Shown: piece by piece, positions 25,776-34,910 of the stretch
Layout: each line of letters opens with the position of its first letter
Numbering within the stretch: position 1 is the first letter of the stretch
Assembly: GCF_947492715.1 (NCBI RefSeq)
Contig: NZ_CANLNS010000009.1
Location: 1-64,000 of the forward strand
Direction: 5' to 3'
Length of the DNA stretch: 64,000 nucleotides
Source of the DNA: an uncultured Psychroserpens sp.
Lineage (GTDB): Bacteria; Bacteroidota; Bacteroidia; Flavobacteriales; Flavobacteriaceae
Notes under the pieces: generated by a model
Database searches by the model: none
Told to the model about the DNA's origin: nothing
What the model saw: the letters and a program-made list of their open reading frames with translations, nothing else
Made by a program: the position numbers and the translations under genes

Positions 25776-26657
25776 ATGAAGACACTAAATTTATTTTCCT
25801 TCTTTTTCTGTTTTGTAATATATTACAATAATGCGCAGTCTGATTTTTTAGGACTTGTTAGTATTGATCATGGCATTGCTCATTATAGTTACTATGATTC
25901 AGATAAGAGAGCCCCAAAATTGATAAAGGTTGATGCCCAAGGAGGTGTCATAGAAACTTATTTAAAGCTAGACGATGGCTGTATTGAAAACTACCGTTTT
26001 ACATGGAAGTTCAATAAAAATGTGAGTAAGTTGGTTCTTGGTGAAGAAGTATTAGGAACTATATCTGGACAGCGCATGTCTGGGAGTTGTTATAATAATA
26101 CGGCCTACATAACGATATCTGGTTCAAATAATGGATCTACTTTATTAGGTAATACACGTCCGGCTTATGGCAGCCTATCTGCGTATGCCAGTAGGGCTCA
26201 TGCCATAAATCGCAATAACAATAACCAGAGCAACCCACTTAGCATCGAAATAAAAAGATCCAGTGTGCCCGATGAAGGTTACTTTACAATTAGAATTGCT
26301 TCAACTACAGATGCGAGTAATAAAGATGTATTTGATTATGAGATTAGATATAATTACAAAAAGAACTTTACACAAACTAATGAAAATAGAACTGTAAATT
26401 GCTTTGGACTTTATGATTTTGGGGTCACCATTGGTATGTTGGAATATGGTTCACTTAAAAATGACAAACCTTCATTTTTAGTAGGTATTATAGATAATTC
26501 AATTGCTTTGGCTAAAGGCGTTGGATGTATAGATACAAGTTATTTGGAAAGTTTAAAGTCTAGACTGTCTGTAGCATCAAGTTCGAAATTGTTTTATGCT
26601 GAAATTAGCAGTTACCGACAAAGGTTACCAGCTGAAATTTTATCTAATTGTAATTAA
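25776..26657 (+). CDS. Secreted protein of unknown function
   Basis: A 293-residue protein starting at the ATG at 25776, one base after the preceding stop, with a signal peptide ending NNAQ at about residue 21. The body contains a motif-rich Ser/Asn/Gly region (RMSGSCYNNTAYITISGSNNGSTLLGN) and paired cysteines, including SNCN at the C-terminus. I do not recognise a family. It is the third gene of the operon beginning at 24715, so it probably shares regulation by the adjacent two-component system. Confidence 0.65.
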   Translation: MKTLNLFSFFFCFVIYYNNAQSDFLGLVSIDHGIAHYSYYDSDKRAPKLIKVDAQGGVIETYLKLDDGCIENYRFTWKFNKNVSKLVLGEEVLGTISGQRMSGSCYNNTAYITISGSNNGSTLLGNTRPAYGSLSAYASRAHAINRNNNNQSNPLSIEIKRSSVPDEGYFTIRIASTTDASNKDVFDYEIRYNYKKNFTQTNENRTVNCFGLYDFGVTIGMLEYGSLKNDKPSFLVGIIDNSIALAKGVGCIDTSYLESLKSRLSVASSSKLFYAEISSYRQRLPAEILSNCN

Positions 26658-26693
26658 ATAATAAATAGGAAAGTAAGTTTGTTTTTAATACTA

Positions 26694-27365
26694 TTAGCTA
26701 TATTTCTTAATTGCAAAATGCCATTGAAGTAGTTTGAACAAATCAATATTAATATAAAGCTTACGAGGTTTAGAGTTCAATTTTTCCTTAAACCGAATAG
26801 CAGATTTATTAAAGTAATTGCTTACACTATATTTTGTAGTAATGTTGCGTTCTTCTAGATGTCTATAACATGCATATCGTAAATAAGGCGCTAAGTTTCT
26901 TCCTCTAAAAGATGTTAACGTAAACATATTTAAAAGGTAGGCCTCATTAGATTTTAATTTGAATACGCGCTTTTTTATTTCAAAATCATTTAATTCAATG
27001 AACATATAAGCTGCAATCTGATCGTTGTGAACAAGTCCTACACATTCTTGTCCATCTGCAAAACTTTGATGGATCTTGTTTTCAGAGATAGAATCAGCCT
27101 CTGCAATAACAACAGTAAGATCTTGTTTCTCTAAACGCTTGAAAGTGAATTTTTCATCGGTTCTCAGTTTAGGTTCTTCTGTATGAATAACTTCCTCTTG
27201 GACCCAATAATAAGGCATAATATCTATACCAATTTTAGCAAAAGCATGCCTTACACCTTGAAGAAATAGCCCGTTCTTAACCAAGTCGGCTATAACTTTA
27301 AAACTATAAGGAGATTTCTTTTTCGTCGAGTCCATGACTGCTGTATTATTTGTAATGACGTCCAT
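26694..27365 (-). CDS. GNAT-family N-acetyltransferase
   Basis: A 223-residue protein whose C-terminal two thirds show the GNAT fold: a strand with AYLLNMFTLTSFRGRNLAPYLRYACYRHLEERN, where the R-G-R-N-L run is the acetyl-CoA-binding motif A. The substrate is unknown. The longest reading overlaps the upstream BKACE gene by 20 bases. An in-frame ATG at 27335 (MDSTKKKSPYSF) would leave an 11-base gap and is equally plausible. The close pairing suggests a common pathway with the BKACE enzyme. Confidence 0.75.
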   Translation of the reverse strand: MDVITNNTAVMDSTKKKSPYSFKVIADLVKNGLFLQGVRHAFAKIGIDIMPYYWVQEEVIHTEEPKLRTDEKFTFKRLEKQDLTVVIAEADSISENKIHQSFADGQECVGLVHNDQIAAYMFIELNDFEIKKRVFKLKSNEAYLLNMFTLTSFRGRNLAPYLRYACYRHLEERNITTKYSVSNYFNKSAIRFKEKLNSKPRKLYINIDLFKLLQWHFAIKKYS

Positions 27366-28215
27366 AGCTTCCGTTTCCAGGTTCTAAATTCATTTTAACT
27401 CTAAACTCTTCAGGAGACATAATCTCGCGTTCATTGGCTTTTGCAATAACATGTATGCGCTCCAATAATTCAGAGTTTGTAGCAAGCCTTGTTCTGGCTG
27501 TATCATACCATATGTTATCTTCAATACCAACTCTAACACCGCCACCTACGGCAATAGCAAGTGAATTCATTTTAAGCTGGCTATTTCCTATTCCTGCCAA
27601 GCTCCAATGCGAATTACTTGGAAGGTCATTAATCATAACACCAGTATGTAGTATATCGGCTTGAGCACAAGCTATATTTCCAAATAGTAAGTTGAAATAA
27701 TAAGGTGCCTGTAATAAATTTTTACGTTCTAGATATTTAGCATAATTAATCATACCTGCATCAAAAACTTCCAATTCAGGAACTATACCGCGTTCTTTCA
27801 TTACTCGCGCTAAATCCTGAACCATTTGAGGTGAGTTTATACTTGCTGTTGCATTAAAGTTTAATGAACTCAAGGTTAAACTTCCCATATCTGGTTTTAG
27901 GTCTCCATCAAGAAATAAAGCGTCAGATCGTTGTTCAAGTTCTTTAAAATCTCGTCCGCTTAAGGATACACATAATACAAGATTAGGCGCATATTTACGA
28001 ATTCCAGAAATGATTTCGGCGTAGATTTCCTTTTCATAAGTTGGCTTTCCAGTAATGGCATCTCTGGCGTGCAGGTGTACCATGGTAATCCCAATCTCAT
28101 TAGCTTTGTGAACATCTTCAATAATTTCGGAAGCAGTTACAGGAACGTGAGGCGTCATGTCCTTAGTAGGAATCATGCCAGTTGGCGTGAAATTGATAAT
28201 TAACTTATCATCCAT
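27346..28215 (-). CDS. Beta-keto acid cleavage enzyme (BKACE, DUF849)
   Basis: A zinc-dependent TIM-barrel enzyme of 289 residues. The family condenses a beta-keto acid with acetyl-CoA, giving acetoacetate and a new CoA ester; the founding member is the lysine-fermentation enzyme Kce. Metal-binding HLH (His47, His49) is visible in MVHLHARDAITGKP. A Ser/Arg-rich segment follows (LCVSLSGRD), and GGVRVGIEDN near the C-terminus carries the family's conserved glutamate. The substrate cannot be predicted; no other lysine-fermentation genes are nearby. Confidence 0.88.
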   Translation of the reverse strand: MDDKLIINFTPTGMIPTKDMTPHVPVTASEIIEDVHKANEIGITMVHLHARDAITGKPTYEKEIYAEIISGIRKYAPNLVLCVSLSGRDFKELEQRSDALFLDGDLKPDMGSLTLSSLNFNATASINSPQMVQDLARVMKERGIVPELEVFDAGMINYAKYLERKNLLQAPYYFNLLFGNIACAQADILHTGVMINDLPSNSHWSLAGIGNSQLKMNSLAIAVGGGVRVGIEDNIWYDTARTRLATNSELLERIHVIAKANEREIMSPEEFRVKMNLEPGNGSYGRHYK

Positions 28216-28426
28216 TGTAGTAGGTTTTTGTTTAGTGGCTTCGAATATATGTTAATTCTTTAAAAAAGACCTAAATCATAGATTTTCAGTTGAAATTATC
28301 GGTTGAAATCCTGATTTCATGCTGCTTTTTCTAAAAAAAACAGCAATTTTTCCATTTTTATTCAATAGATAATTTTGCCTAAACCTGCGATAATTCATCT
28401 GTTGTAAATAGAATTTTATGACTTAA

Positions 28427-28459
28427 TTGTTTTACAACGTTGGGCTTTTAGTAGTTTTG
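28427..28459 (+). promoter_or_regulatory. Promoter of the ABC-F gene
   Basis: TTG (28427-28429), 22 bases, TAGTTTTG (28452-28459), 19 bases before the ATG at 28479. Confidence 0.6.
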
Positions 28460-28478
28460 CAGCTTTAAAATTTACATT

Positions 28479-30110
28479 ATGATTTCAGTAGATAATTTGG
28501 CAGTAGAATTTAGTGGACATACACTTTTTAGCGATGTGTCTTTTACCATTAACGAGAATGATAAAATTGCGTTAATGGGAAAAAATGGAGCAGGAAAATC
28601 TACCATGATGAAAATTATTGCTGGTGTTCAAAAAGCAACTCGCGGAAATGTAAGAACACCAAAAGAGGCTATTATTGCCTATTTGCCTCAGCATTTATTA
28701 ACGGAAGATAATACAACTGTTTTTGATGAAGCTTCAAAAGCATTTAGTCATGTGTTTGAGATGCGTGATGAAATGGAAGCCTTAAATAAAGCCTTAGAGA
28801 CAAGAACCGATTATGAGTCTGATGAATACATGAAAATTATTGAGCGTGTGTCTGATTTGGGTGAAAAGTATTATGCTTTAGAAGATGTAAATTATGATGC
28901 CGAAGTTGAAAAAGCACTTAAAGGTTTAGGCTTTAAACAAGCAGATTTTATACGGCAAACCAACGAATTCTCTGGAGGCTGGCGAATGCGAATTGAACTT
29001 GCAAAAATATTACTTCAAAAACCAGATTTGATTTTATTAGATGAGCCAACCAATCATATTGATATTGAATCGGTGATTTGGTTGGAAGATTTTTTGGTGA
29101 ATAAAGCCAATGCCGTCGTCGTGATTTCACACGATAGAGCCTTTATTGATAATATCACTAATAGAACTATTGAAGTGACTATGGGACGTATTTATGATTA
29201 TAAAGCGAAGTATACCCATTACTTGCAATTACGTGAAGATCGTAGAGCGCATCAAATTAAAGCCTACCAAGAACAACAGAAATTTATTGCTGATAACATG
29301 CAATTTATTGAGCGATTTAAAGGCACATATTCGAAAACGAATCAGGTCTCGTCGCGTGAACGTATGCTTGAAAAATTAGAAATTATCGAGATTGATGATA
29401 TTGACACATCAGCTTTAAAATTACGTTTTCCGCCAACGCAACGTTCTGGAGATTATCCCGTAACGGTTAAAGAGGTGTCTAAATCTTATGGTGAACATGT
29501 GGTGTTTAAAGACGCAAACATGTCTATTGCAAGAGGTGAGAAAGTATGTTTTGTAGGACGAAATGGAGAAGGCAAATCGACGATGATTAAAGCCATTTTG
29601 GGAGAAATTGATGTGAATGGAACATGCGCTTTGGGACACAATGTTAAGGTTGGTTATTTTGCCCAAAACCAAGCAGCTTTATTAGATGAAAATTTATCTA
29701 TTTTTCAAACCGTTGATGAGGTTGCGAAGGGCGATGTAAGAACGCAAATCAAAAATATTCTTGGTCGTTTTATGTTTAAAGGCGATGATATTGATAAAAA
29801 AGTAAGTGTACTGTCTGGTGGCGAAAAAACCAGATTGGCAATGGTAAAACTTTTGTTAGAACCAGTGAACTTACTTATTCTTGATGAGCCTACAAATCAC
29901 CTCGATTTAAAATCTAAAGACGTACTTAAGGAAGCACTTCAAAATTTTGATGGTACGTTAATACTAGTTTCTCACGATCGGGATTTTTTACAAGGCCTTT
30001 CTAAAAAGGTATTTGAATTTAAAAATCAACGTGTTATTGAGCATTTTGAAACCATCGATGATTTCTTATCAAGGAATCGTGTTGAGAGTTTGAAAGGTCT
30101 AGATTTGTAG
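28479..30110 (+). CDS. ABC-F family ATP-binding protein
   Basis: A soluble translation-associated ABC-F ATPase of 543 residues with two nucleotide-binding domains and no membrane part. The first has Walker A GKNGAGKST, signature FSGGWRMRIELA and Walker B LILLDEPTNHID. The second has GRNGEGKST, LSGGEKTRLAM and LLILDEPTNHLD. The linker between them (about 240-310) is charged and helical, as expected for the P-site tRNA interaction motif. Such proteins act on stalled or early-elongating ribosomes. No resistance context is present, so a housekeeping role is likely. Confidence 0.93.
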   Translation: MISVDNLAVEFSGHTLFSDVSFTINENDKIALMGKNGAGKSTMMKIIAGVQKATRGNVRTPKEAIIAYLPQHLLTEDNTTVFDEASKAFSHVFEMRDEMEALNKALETRTDYESDEYMKIIERVSDLGEKYYALEDVNYDAEVEKALKGLGFKQADFIRQTNEFSGGWRMRIELAKILLQKPDLILLDEPTNHIDIESVIWLEDFLVNKANAVVVISHDRAFIDNITNRTIEVTMGRIYDYKAKYTHYLQLREDRRAHQIKAYQEQQKFIADNMQFIERFKGTYSKTNQVSSRERMLEKLEIIEIDDIDTSALKLRFPPTQRSGDYPVTVKEVSKSYGEHVVFKDANMSIARGEKVCFVGRNGEGKSTMIKAILGEIDVNGTCALGHNVKVGYFAQNQAALLDENLSIFQTVDEVAKGDVRTQIKNILGRFMFKGDDIDKKVSVLSGGEKTRLAMVKLLLEPVNLLILDEPTNHLDLKSKDVLKEALQNFDGTLILVSHDRDFLQGLSKKVFEFKNQRVIEHFETIDDFLSRNRVESLKGLDL

Positions 30111-30639
30111 GTTCTGATATTTTATTTCTGGAGTTTTTACATAATTAAGTTCAAACTTATATTCATGTTCATTTTGCCTTGATGCACTATTTATTTTAGA
30201 ATGTCTGGTAGACATTTTAAACTAAATACAAAACCAAAAATTCAAGCTAATCTGAGGTGTTAATACATTCATTTTGTCTTGAAACAAAAAGAACCAAAAA
30301 ATCAAGTCAATCTGAGGAAATTCCTACGGAACATTCGCTTTCGGAATTTCGTGCTTAAAGCTTTGCTTTGCATCTTCATTCCTTCCCTCATTATTTCTGC
30401 ATTTCAAGATTCCGACTTTGTCGGAAATTGGGACTTGAATCTTCACTAAGTTTTTCTCAATGATGATTTTTGCTTACTGCTTTGCTTGCGTTAGGGATAG
30501 AGGCATCTGTTGAAGCTCTTTTTTGTTGTTGCATTGAGCAACAAAAAAAGCGACTGCCGAAAGCGCGACCCTTGGGTAACGCCCAAAATAATTGTCTTAT
30601 CAAACAAAGGCATCTATTTTTACCTATTTTTGCAATGTT
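30111..30639. repeat. Gene-free spacer with degenerate repeats and hairpins
   Basis: No credible gene. Two 26-base copies at 30232-30257 and 30292-30317 share AACCAAAAA and TCTGAGG and differ at a few positions. A TCCGAC/GTCGGA hairpin lies at about 30409-30423, within a larger AAGATTC/GAATCTT pair. A block at 30488-30584, starting GCGTTAGGGAT and ending GGGTAACGCCC, has a central hairpin (GTTGC/GCAAC, 30528-30542, flanked by a T-run and an A-run). From general knowledge such blocks recur between genes in Flavobacteriaceae, so this looks like a dispersed palindromic repeat. Frames inside it are low-complexity and not coding. Confidence 0.55.
30625..30632 (+). promoter_or_regulatory. -7 box of the YgiQ-type gene
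   Basis: TATTTTTG, an exact TAnnTTTG, only 7 bases before the ATG at 30640, so the transcript would begin at the start codon. This supports 30640 over the TTG at 30592 as the start. No -33 TTG at normal spacing. Confidence 0.5.
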
Positions 30640-32601
30640 ATGCAAGACGAGTTGAGACTTTCAAGTTGGTTACCTACCACAAATAAAGAGGTTAAAATCC
30701 GCGGATGGGATGCACTAGATGTTATCTTATTTAGTGGTGATGCTTATGTGGATCACCCAACATTTGGTCCTGCCGTTATTGGACGTTTGCTAGAAAGCCT
30801 TGGCTTGCGTGTTGCTATTGTTCCACAACCTAGTGTGACGGATAATCTTCAGGATTTTACAAAACTTGGTGCGCCCAAATTATTTTTTGGGGTCACAGGA
30901 GGGTGTATGGATCCTATGATTAGTAACTATAATGCGAATAAGAAACGTCGTGATAAAGATGCCTATACACCAAATGGTGATATTGGATTTCGTCCAGATT
31001 ATGCCACAACAGTATATTCTAAAATTCTAAAAGAAAAATGGCCTGATGTTCCAGTGTTGCTTGGCGGCATTGAAGCGTCTTTACGTCGTGTCACACATTA
31101 TGATTATTGGAGTGATACCTTAATGCCAACCATTTTAGAAAGTTCTAAAGCCGATATGTTGGTTTATGGAATGGGAGAGCAACCCTTGCGAGAGGTTGTG
31201 CGTTTGCTACAAAAGGGTGTGCCGTTTTCTAGTATTACAACTATTAAGCAAACAGCCGTACTTTTAAATAAAAATGCTAAAATCCCCAAGAATAGTAATT
31301 GGGAAGATGTTGAAATTGCATCGCATGAAGTTTGTTTAAGTGATAAGAAAAAATACGCGGCTAATTTTAAGGTTATAGAACAGGAATCAAATAAATTGGC
31401 TGCGCGACGCATTTTTCAAAATGTGGGCGATAAGACCTTAATGATTAATCCGCCGTATCCAACGATGACCGAAGACGAAATCGATGCGTCTTTTGAGTTG
31501 CCTTATACACGTTTACCACATCCAAAATATAAGAAGCGCGGACCAATTCCTGCGTTTGAAATGATCAAGTTTTCGATTAATATACATCGTGGTTGTTTTG
31601 GTGGTTGTAGTTTTTGCACCATTTCGGCACATCAAGGAAAATTTATAGCCTCCCGAAGTCAGGAATCTGTTTTGCGAGAGGTTGATATTGTTGCCAATAT
31701 GCCTGATTTTAAAGGTTATTTGTCTGATATTGGTGGCCCAAGTGCCAACATGTATAAAATGAAAGGTAAAATACAGTCTATCTGCGACAAGTGCGTGGCG
31801 CCTAGTTGTATTTCTCCTGTGATTTGTAGTAATTTAGATACGTCTCATAAACCGCTAACCGATTTATATCAAGCCGTTGACAAGCATCCTAAAGTTAAGA
31901 AGTCGTTTATAGGTTCTGGAATTCGCCATGATATGTTAGTGCCAGAATTCAACAAAAATGCAGATCCAAAAGAACTTGATGATTATACCGAAGAGGTCAT
32001 GACCAAGCATGTGTCTGGGCGATTAAAGGTCGCACCTGAGCATACCAGTGATCCTGTATTGAAACTCATGAGGAAGCCTTCGTTTAAGTATTTCCATAAG
32101 TTTAAAGAGCGCTTTGATAGGATTAATATCAAGAAAGGTCTGAAGCTGCAACTCATCCCTTATTTTATTTCTAATCATCCTGCTTGTGAAGTGGAAGATA
32201 TGGCCAATCTTGCTGCCGAAACCAAAGATATGGGCTTTCAGTTGGAGCAAGTGCAAGGCTTTACGCCTACGCCTATGACAGTTGCAACTGTTATCTATTA
32301 TAGCGGGTATCATCCTTATACTTTAAAAAAGGTAAATACGCCAAAATCACGTAAGGAAAAAGATGAGCAACACCGTTTTTTCTTTTGGTACAAGGACGAA
32401 AACAAAGCGTGGATTAGAAAGACCTTAAATAAACTGGGTCGCCAAGATTTACTCAATGTACTACTGCCTAAAAAGGACGAAAAATGGCGTAAAAACAAGC
32501 CTACAGGTGAAACTAAAAATACCTTTAATGATGCTGTGCCTTTTAACCAACGGAAAAATAAGGTGAAGTATAAAGGGAAGAAAAAAAGAAGAAGGAAATA
32601 G
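30640..32601 (+). CDS. YgiQ-family radical SAM protein
   Basis: A 653-residue radical SAM enzyme of unknown reaction. An N-terminal domain begins WDALDVILFSGDAYVDHPTFG, the usual YgiQ opening. The [4Fe-4S]-binding CxxxCxxC is in HRGCFGGCSFCTI (Cys319, Cys323, Cys326). Two further cysteine pairs (CDKCVAPSC) follow, and then a DUF3362-type, very basic C-terminus (KYKGKKKRRRK). I start it at the ATG at 30640; a longer reading from TTG 30592 would run through the promoter. Its stop codon directly abuts the restriction island on the other strand. Confidence 0.88.
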   Translation: MQDELRLSSWLPTTNKEVKIRGWDALDVILFSGDAYVDHPTFGPAVIGRLLESLGLRVAIVPQPSVTDNLQDFTKLGAPKLFFGVTGGCMDPMISNYNANKKRRDKDAYTPNGDIGFRPDYATTVYSKILKEKWPDVPVLLGGIEASLRRVTHYDYWSDTLMPTILESSKADMLVYGMGEQPLREVVRLLQKGVPFSSITTIKQTAVLLNKNAKIPKNSNWEDVEIASHEVCLSDKKKYAANFKVIEQESNKLAARRIFQNVGDKTLMINPPYPTMTEDEIDASFELPYTRLPHPKYKKRGPIPAFEMIKFSINIHRGCFGGCSFCTISAHQGKFIASRSQESVLREVDIVANMPDFKGYLSDIGGPSANMYKMKGKIQSICDKCVAPSCISPVICSNLDTSHKPLTDLYQAVDKHPKVKKSFIGSGIRHDMLVPEFNKNADPKELDDYTEEVMTKHVSGRLKVAPEHTSDPVLKLMRKPSFKYFHKFKERFDRINIKKGLKLQLIPYFISNHPACEVEDMANLAAETKDMGFQLEQVQGFTPTPMTVATVIYYSGYHPYTLKKVNTPKSRKEKDEQHRFFFWYKDENKAWIRKTLNKLGRQDLLNVLLPKKDEKWRKNKPTGETKNTFNDAVPFNQRKNKVKYKGKKKRRRK

Positions 32602-34908
32602 TTATTTTTTTACTTTCATCAAATCTGGTAAATTAGTTGTAAATGGTATTGACGATGCCCTTCCAGATTTATAATTATTTAGGTCTTTAAAATTCCAAGA
32701 AAGATTTTCAAATTCTTTATCAGAACATTTTTTTACAGAAATTACTAGGTAGTTTTCTTGTCTAGGATTTGGATAATTCAATCGTTTTAAAGTAGCATTA
32801 TTTGTTACTCTGTATTCAGGTTTTTGTATTGTATAAAGTCTTGAAGAAGAATTATCATTTTCCATATGAAGTAATAAATATTTTGCATTTAAAGTTTTCT
32901 TATTCAATTTCAATGCACCTCTATTGCTATCCATTCTAAAGTTATAGAGAGATTTATCATTAATCCATTTCAAATGATTTTCAGATTTACAATATCCAAC
33001 CAAAACATAAGCTTCATCTGGAATTAGCTTTTTACCATTAACAAATTCAGGAAGAGGCTCATTTAATGGCATTGACTTTCCATCTTTTGTTATTTCATAA
33101 GTTTTTGAAGCAATGTTTTCTCTTTGAGATGATCTATTTAATAAATGATTAATGATTTTGTCAATAAAATCACTCAACTCTTTTGAGCCATTATTAGTTG
33201 AACTTGGTCTTATAGCAAAAGCTCCTAAACCAGGAATTATTTCATGAAACCCTTTTTTTATATATTTATTGTTATTGCCGGGATATAAAATATATGCTCC
33301 TCCAGTTCTTCTTATTGCATCTTTATAAGCGTGCATTTTGAATAGATCTACGTTTTTGTATTCACCTTTTCTTTCAGATTCTTCTTCATCAATTCTTGAT
33401 TCTTCTAATTTTCCTGAATAATTTACCTTGTATTTTGCATCAAAATGAATATGAACAATTAACTCTTCTGCTTCAGCATTTTTTTCTGTAATATCTTTTG
33501 GCCAAAAGGACAAAGTGTAATCTGGATACATATTTTTAGTATAACTACCTTGTTCTTTTGAAGCATGTTTTTTGTTTCCTTTAAATGTTTGATTATAAGA
33601 AAATTTAACATTCAACTTTCTGTTTTCAAAATCACAGATACCACTTAATGCTGTATGTGTTCCCGATTTAATGATAAAATTAAGACCGTTATCAGTTTTT
33701 TCAATTAAGTTCTGATAAAGTTCTCCATTGTGCTCTATATTACTGAGGTTAAATTTGGTTCTGAATAAGTCGTACAGCAAAAAAAACAACCAATATTCAT
33801 ATAATTTGGAAATATCTCTTTTGCCAGCATCATAAACATCGTTTCCGCCTGTCCAAGTGAGTTTAGCCGCTAAGTCAAATTTTAACCAGGATTTTAATAA
33901 TTCTCTATAGCCACTTTTTCTTTGAAGCACAGGACTATTAAAATTTAAACTTGTAGGTCTAGAAATTTGTTTAAAGAAGGAATTATTTAATTGTTGTTCT
34001 AAGGTGTTAGATAAATGTTTTGCTTCTTTGTTTGCTCTTGTTTCATTTTTAAATCTGCTTAAACAGTTTTCACTGAAATGAAGATAAGTTTGTAACGCAT
34101 ATTTAATAAACTGGTTTTCCGCATTATCTATGATTTCAACTTTTTTATTATTGACGATATGTGAAGGTATATTTTGAAGAGGGTTTTTGTACAATGGATG
34201 AGAGTTAGGCACAGGAATTCGATTTCCTCTATTCACTAACTGTTTGATGGTGTTTTTTGTAAATTTTTTTACACTTCTTATATCGGCTAACTCGTCATTA
34301 TCTGTCCAATCAGTTTTTGGATTACTTATTATTTTTTGAATGGCTTCTTCAAATTCTTTATTTCCAATGATGGAATTTATAAAACAAAATTGTTGGTATA
34401 AACTTTCACTCTCTTTATTAAAATCAGTCTCAAAATGTTGTTGTATTGGTGAATTAACCTGTAATAATAATTCAGTGCATTTTTCTGTTATGCTTTCTAG
34501 CATAAACCTATAATTTTCCCTGTAACTTTTATCTAGATTATCTGAGTTAAATTTAGTTGCTAAAACCTCTAAATAAATATATTCTCTGGTTAGATGTTTT
34601 TCTTTATGATGCAGGTTTAGTTTTAGAGTTCCAACATAATAACTTGGGTTAATTCTTCCGGAATGTTTTTCTCTATTAGATTGCGTTATTATACTCTTAT
34701 TATCGCAGCTTAATCTATAGCCTTTTTTATTGAAAGCGTACTCATAACTTTGGCTTTCTAAAATTTGAAAAGGCGCTTCTCCAAATGTATTGGCTTCGAG
34801 TTCTTCAATTTTGTAAAGTTTACTATAACCCTCAGGAAATATGTTTAATTCTAAATCTTTAGAAATATGGTTTAAAGGAATAGATATGTGTTTTACCTCT
34901 GCCATCAA
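32602..34908 (-). CDS. DUF2357 / McrC-like PD-(D/E)XK nuclease subunit
   Basis: A 768-residue protein of the DUF2357 type, which accompanies McrB-like ATPases and is the likely DNA-cleaving subunit. The first ~350 residues are helical and strand-rich with no known motif. The nuclease core follows: YPDYTLSF (Asp463) and, 27 residues on, HIHFDAKYK (Asp490, Lys492), forming a PD-(D/E)XK-like site with Asp in place of Glu. After it comes TGGAYILYPG. The C-terminal ~170 residues (DEAYVLVGYCKSENHLKWI) may be a separate binding domain. It is last in a tight operon, 2 bases after the McrB-like gene, and its stop touches that of ygiQ. Composition is more AT-rich than the flanking genes. Confidence 0.8.
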   Translation of the reverse strand: MMAEVKHISIPLNHISKDLELNIFPEGYSKLYKIEELEANTFGEAPFQILESQSYEYAFNKKGYRLSCDNKSIITQSNREKHSGRINPSYYVGTLKLNLHHKEKHLTREYIYLEVLATKFNSDNLDKSYRENYRFMLESITEKCTELLLQVNSPIQQHFETDFNKESESLYQQFCFINSIIGNKEFEEAIQKIISNPKTDWTDNDELADIRSVKKFTKNTIKQLVNRGNRIPVPNSHPLYKNPLQNIPSHIVNNKKVEIIDNAENQFIKYALQTYLHFSENCLSRFKNETRANKEAKHLSNTLEQQLNNSFFKQISRPTSLNFNSPVLQRKSGYRELLKSWLKFDLAAKLTWTGGNDVYDAGKRDISKLYEYWLFFLLYDLFRTKFNLSNIEHNGELYQNLIEKTDNGLNFIIKSGTHTALSGICDFENRKLNVKFSYNQTFKGNKKHASKEQGSYTKNMYPDYTLSFWPKDITEKNAEAEELIVHIHFDAKYKVNYSGKLEESRIDEEESERKGEYKNVDLFKMHAYKDAIRRTGGAYILYPGNNNKYIKKGFHEIIPGLGAFAIRPSSTNNGSKELSDFIDKIINHLLNRSSQRENIASKTYEITKDGKSMPLNEPLPEFVNGKKLIPDEAYVLVGYCKSENHLKWINDKSLYNFRMDSNRGALKLNKKTLNAKYLLLHMENDNSSSRLYTIQKPEYRVTNNATLKRLNYPNPRQENYLVISVKKCSDKEFENLSWNFKDLNNYKSGRASSIPFTTNLPDLMKVKK

Positions 34909-34910
34909 TT

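Noticed and set aside
30592-30639. Upstream TTG start for the YgiQ-type protein
   Set aside because: It would place coding sequence over the -7 box at 30625-30632. The family N-terminus aligns with the ATG at 30640.
30457-30655. Two ~60-residue frames on opposite strands before ygiQ
   Set aside because: They run through the hairpin repeat block and are mirror-like, Cys/Ala/Lys-rich translations of a palindrome, not proteins.
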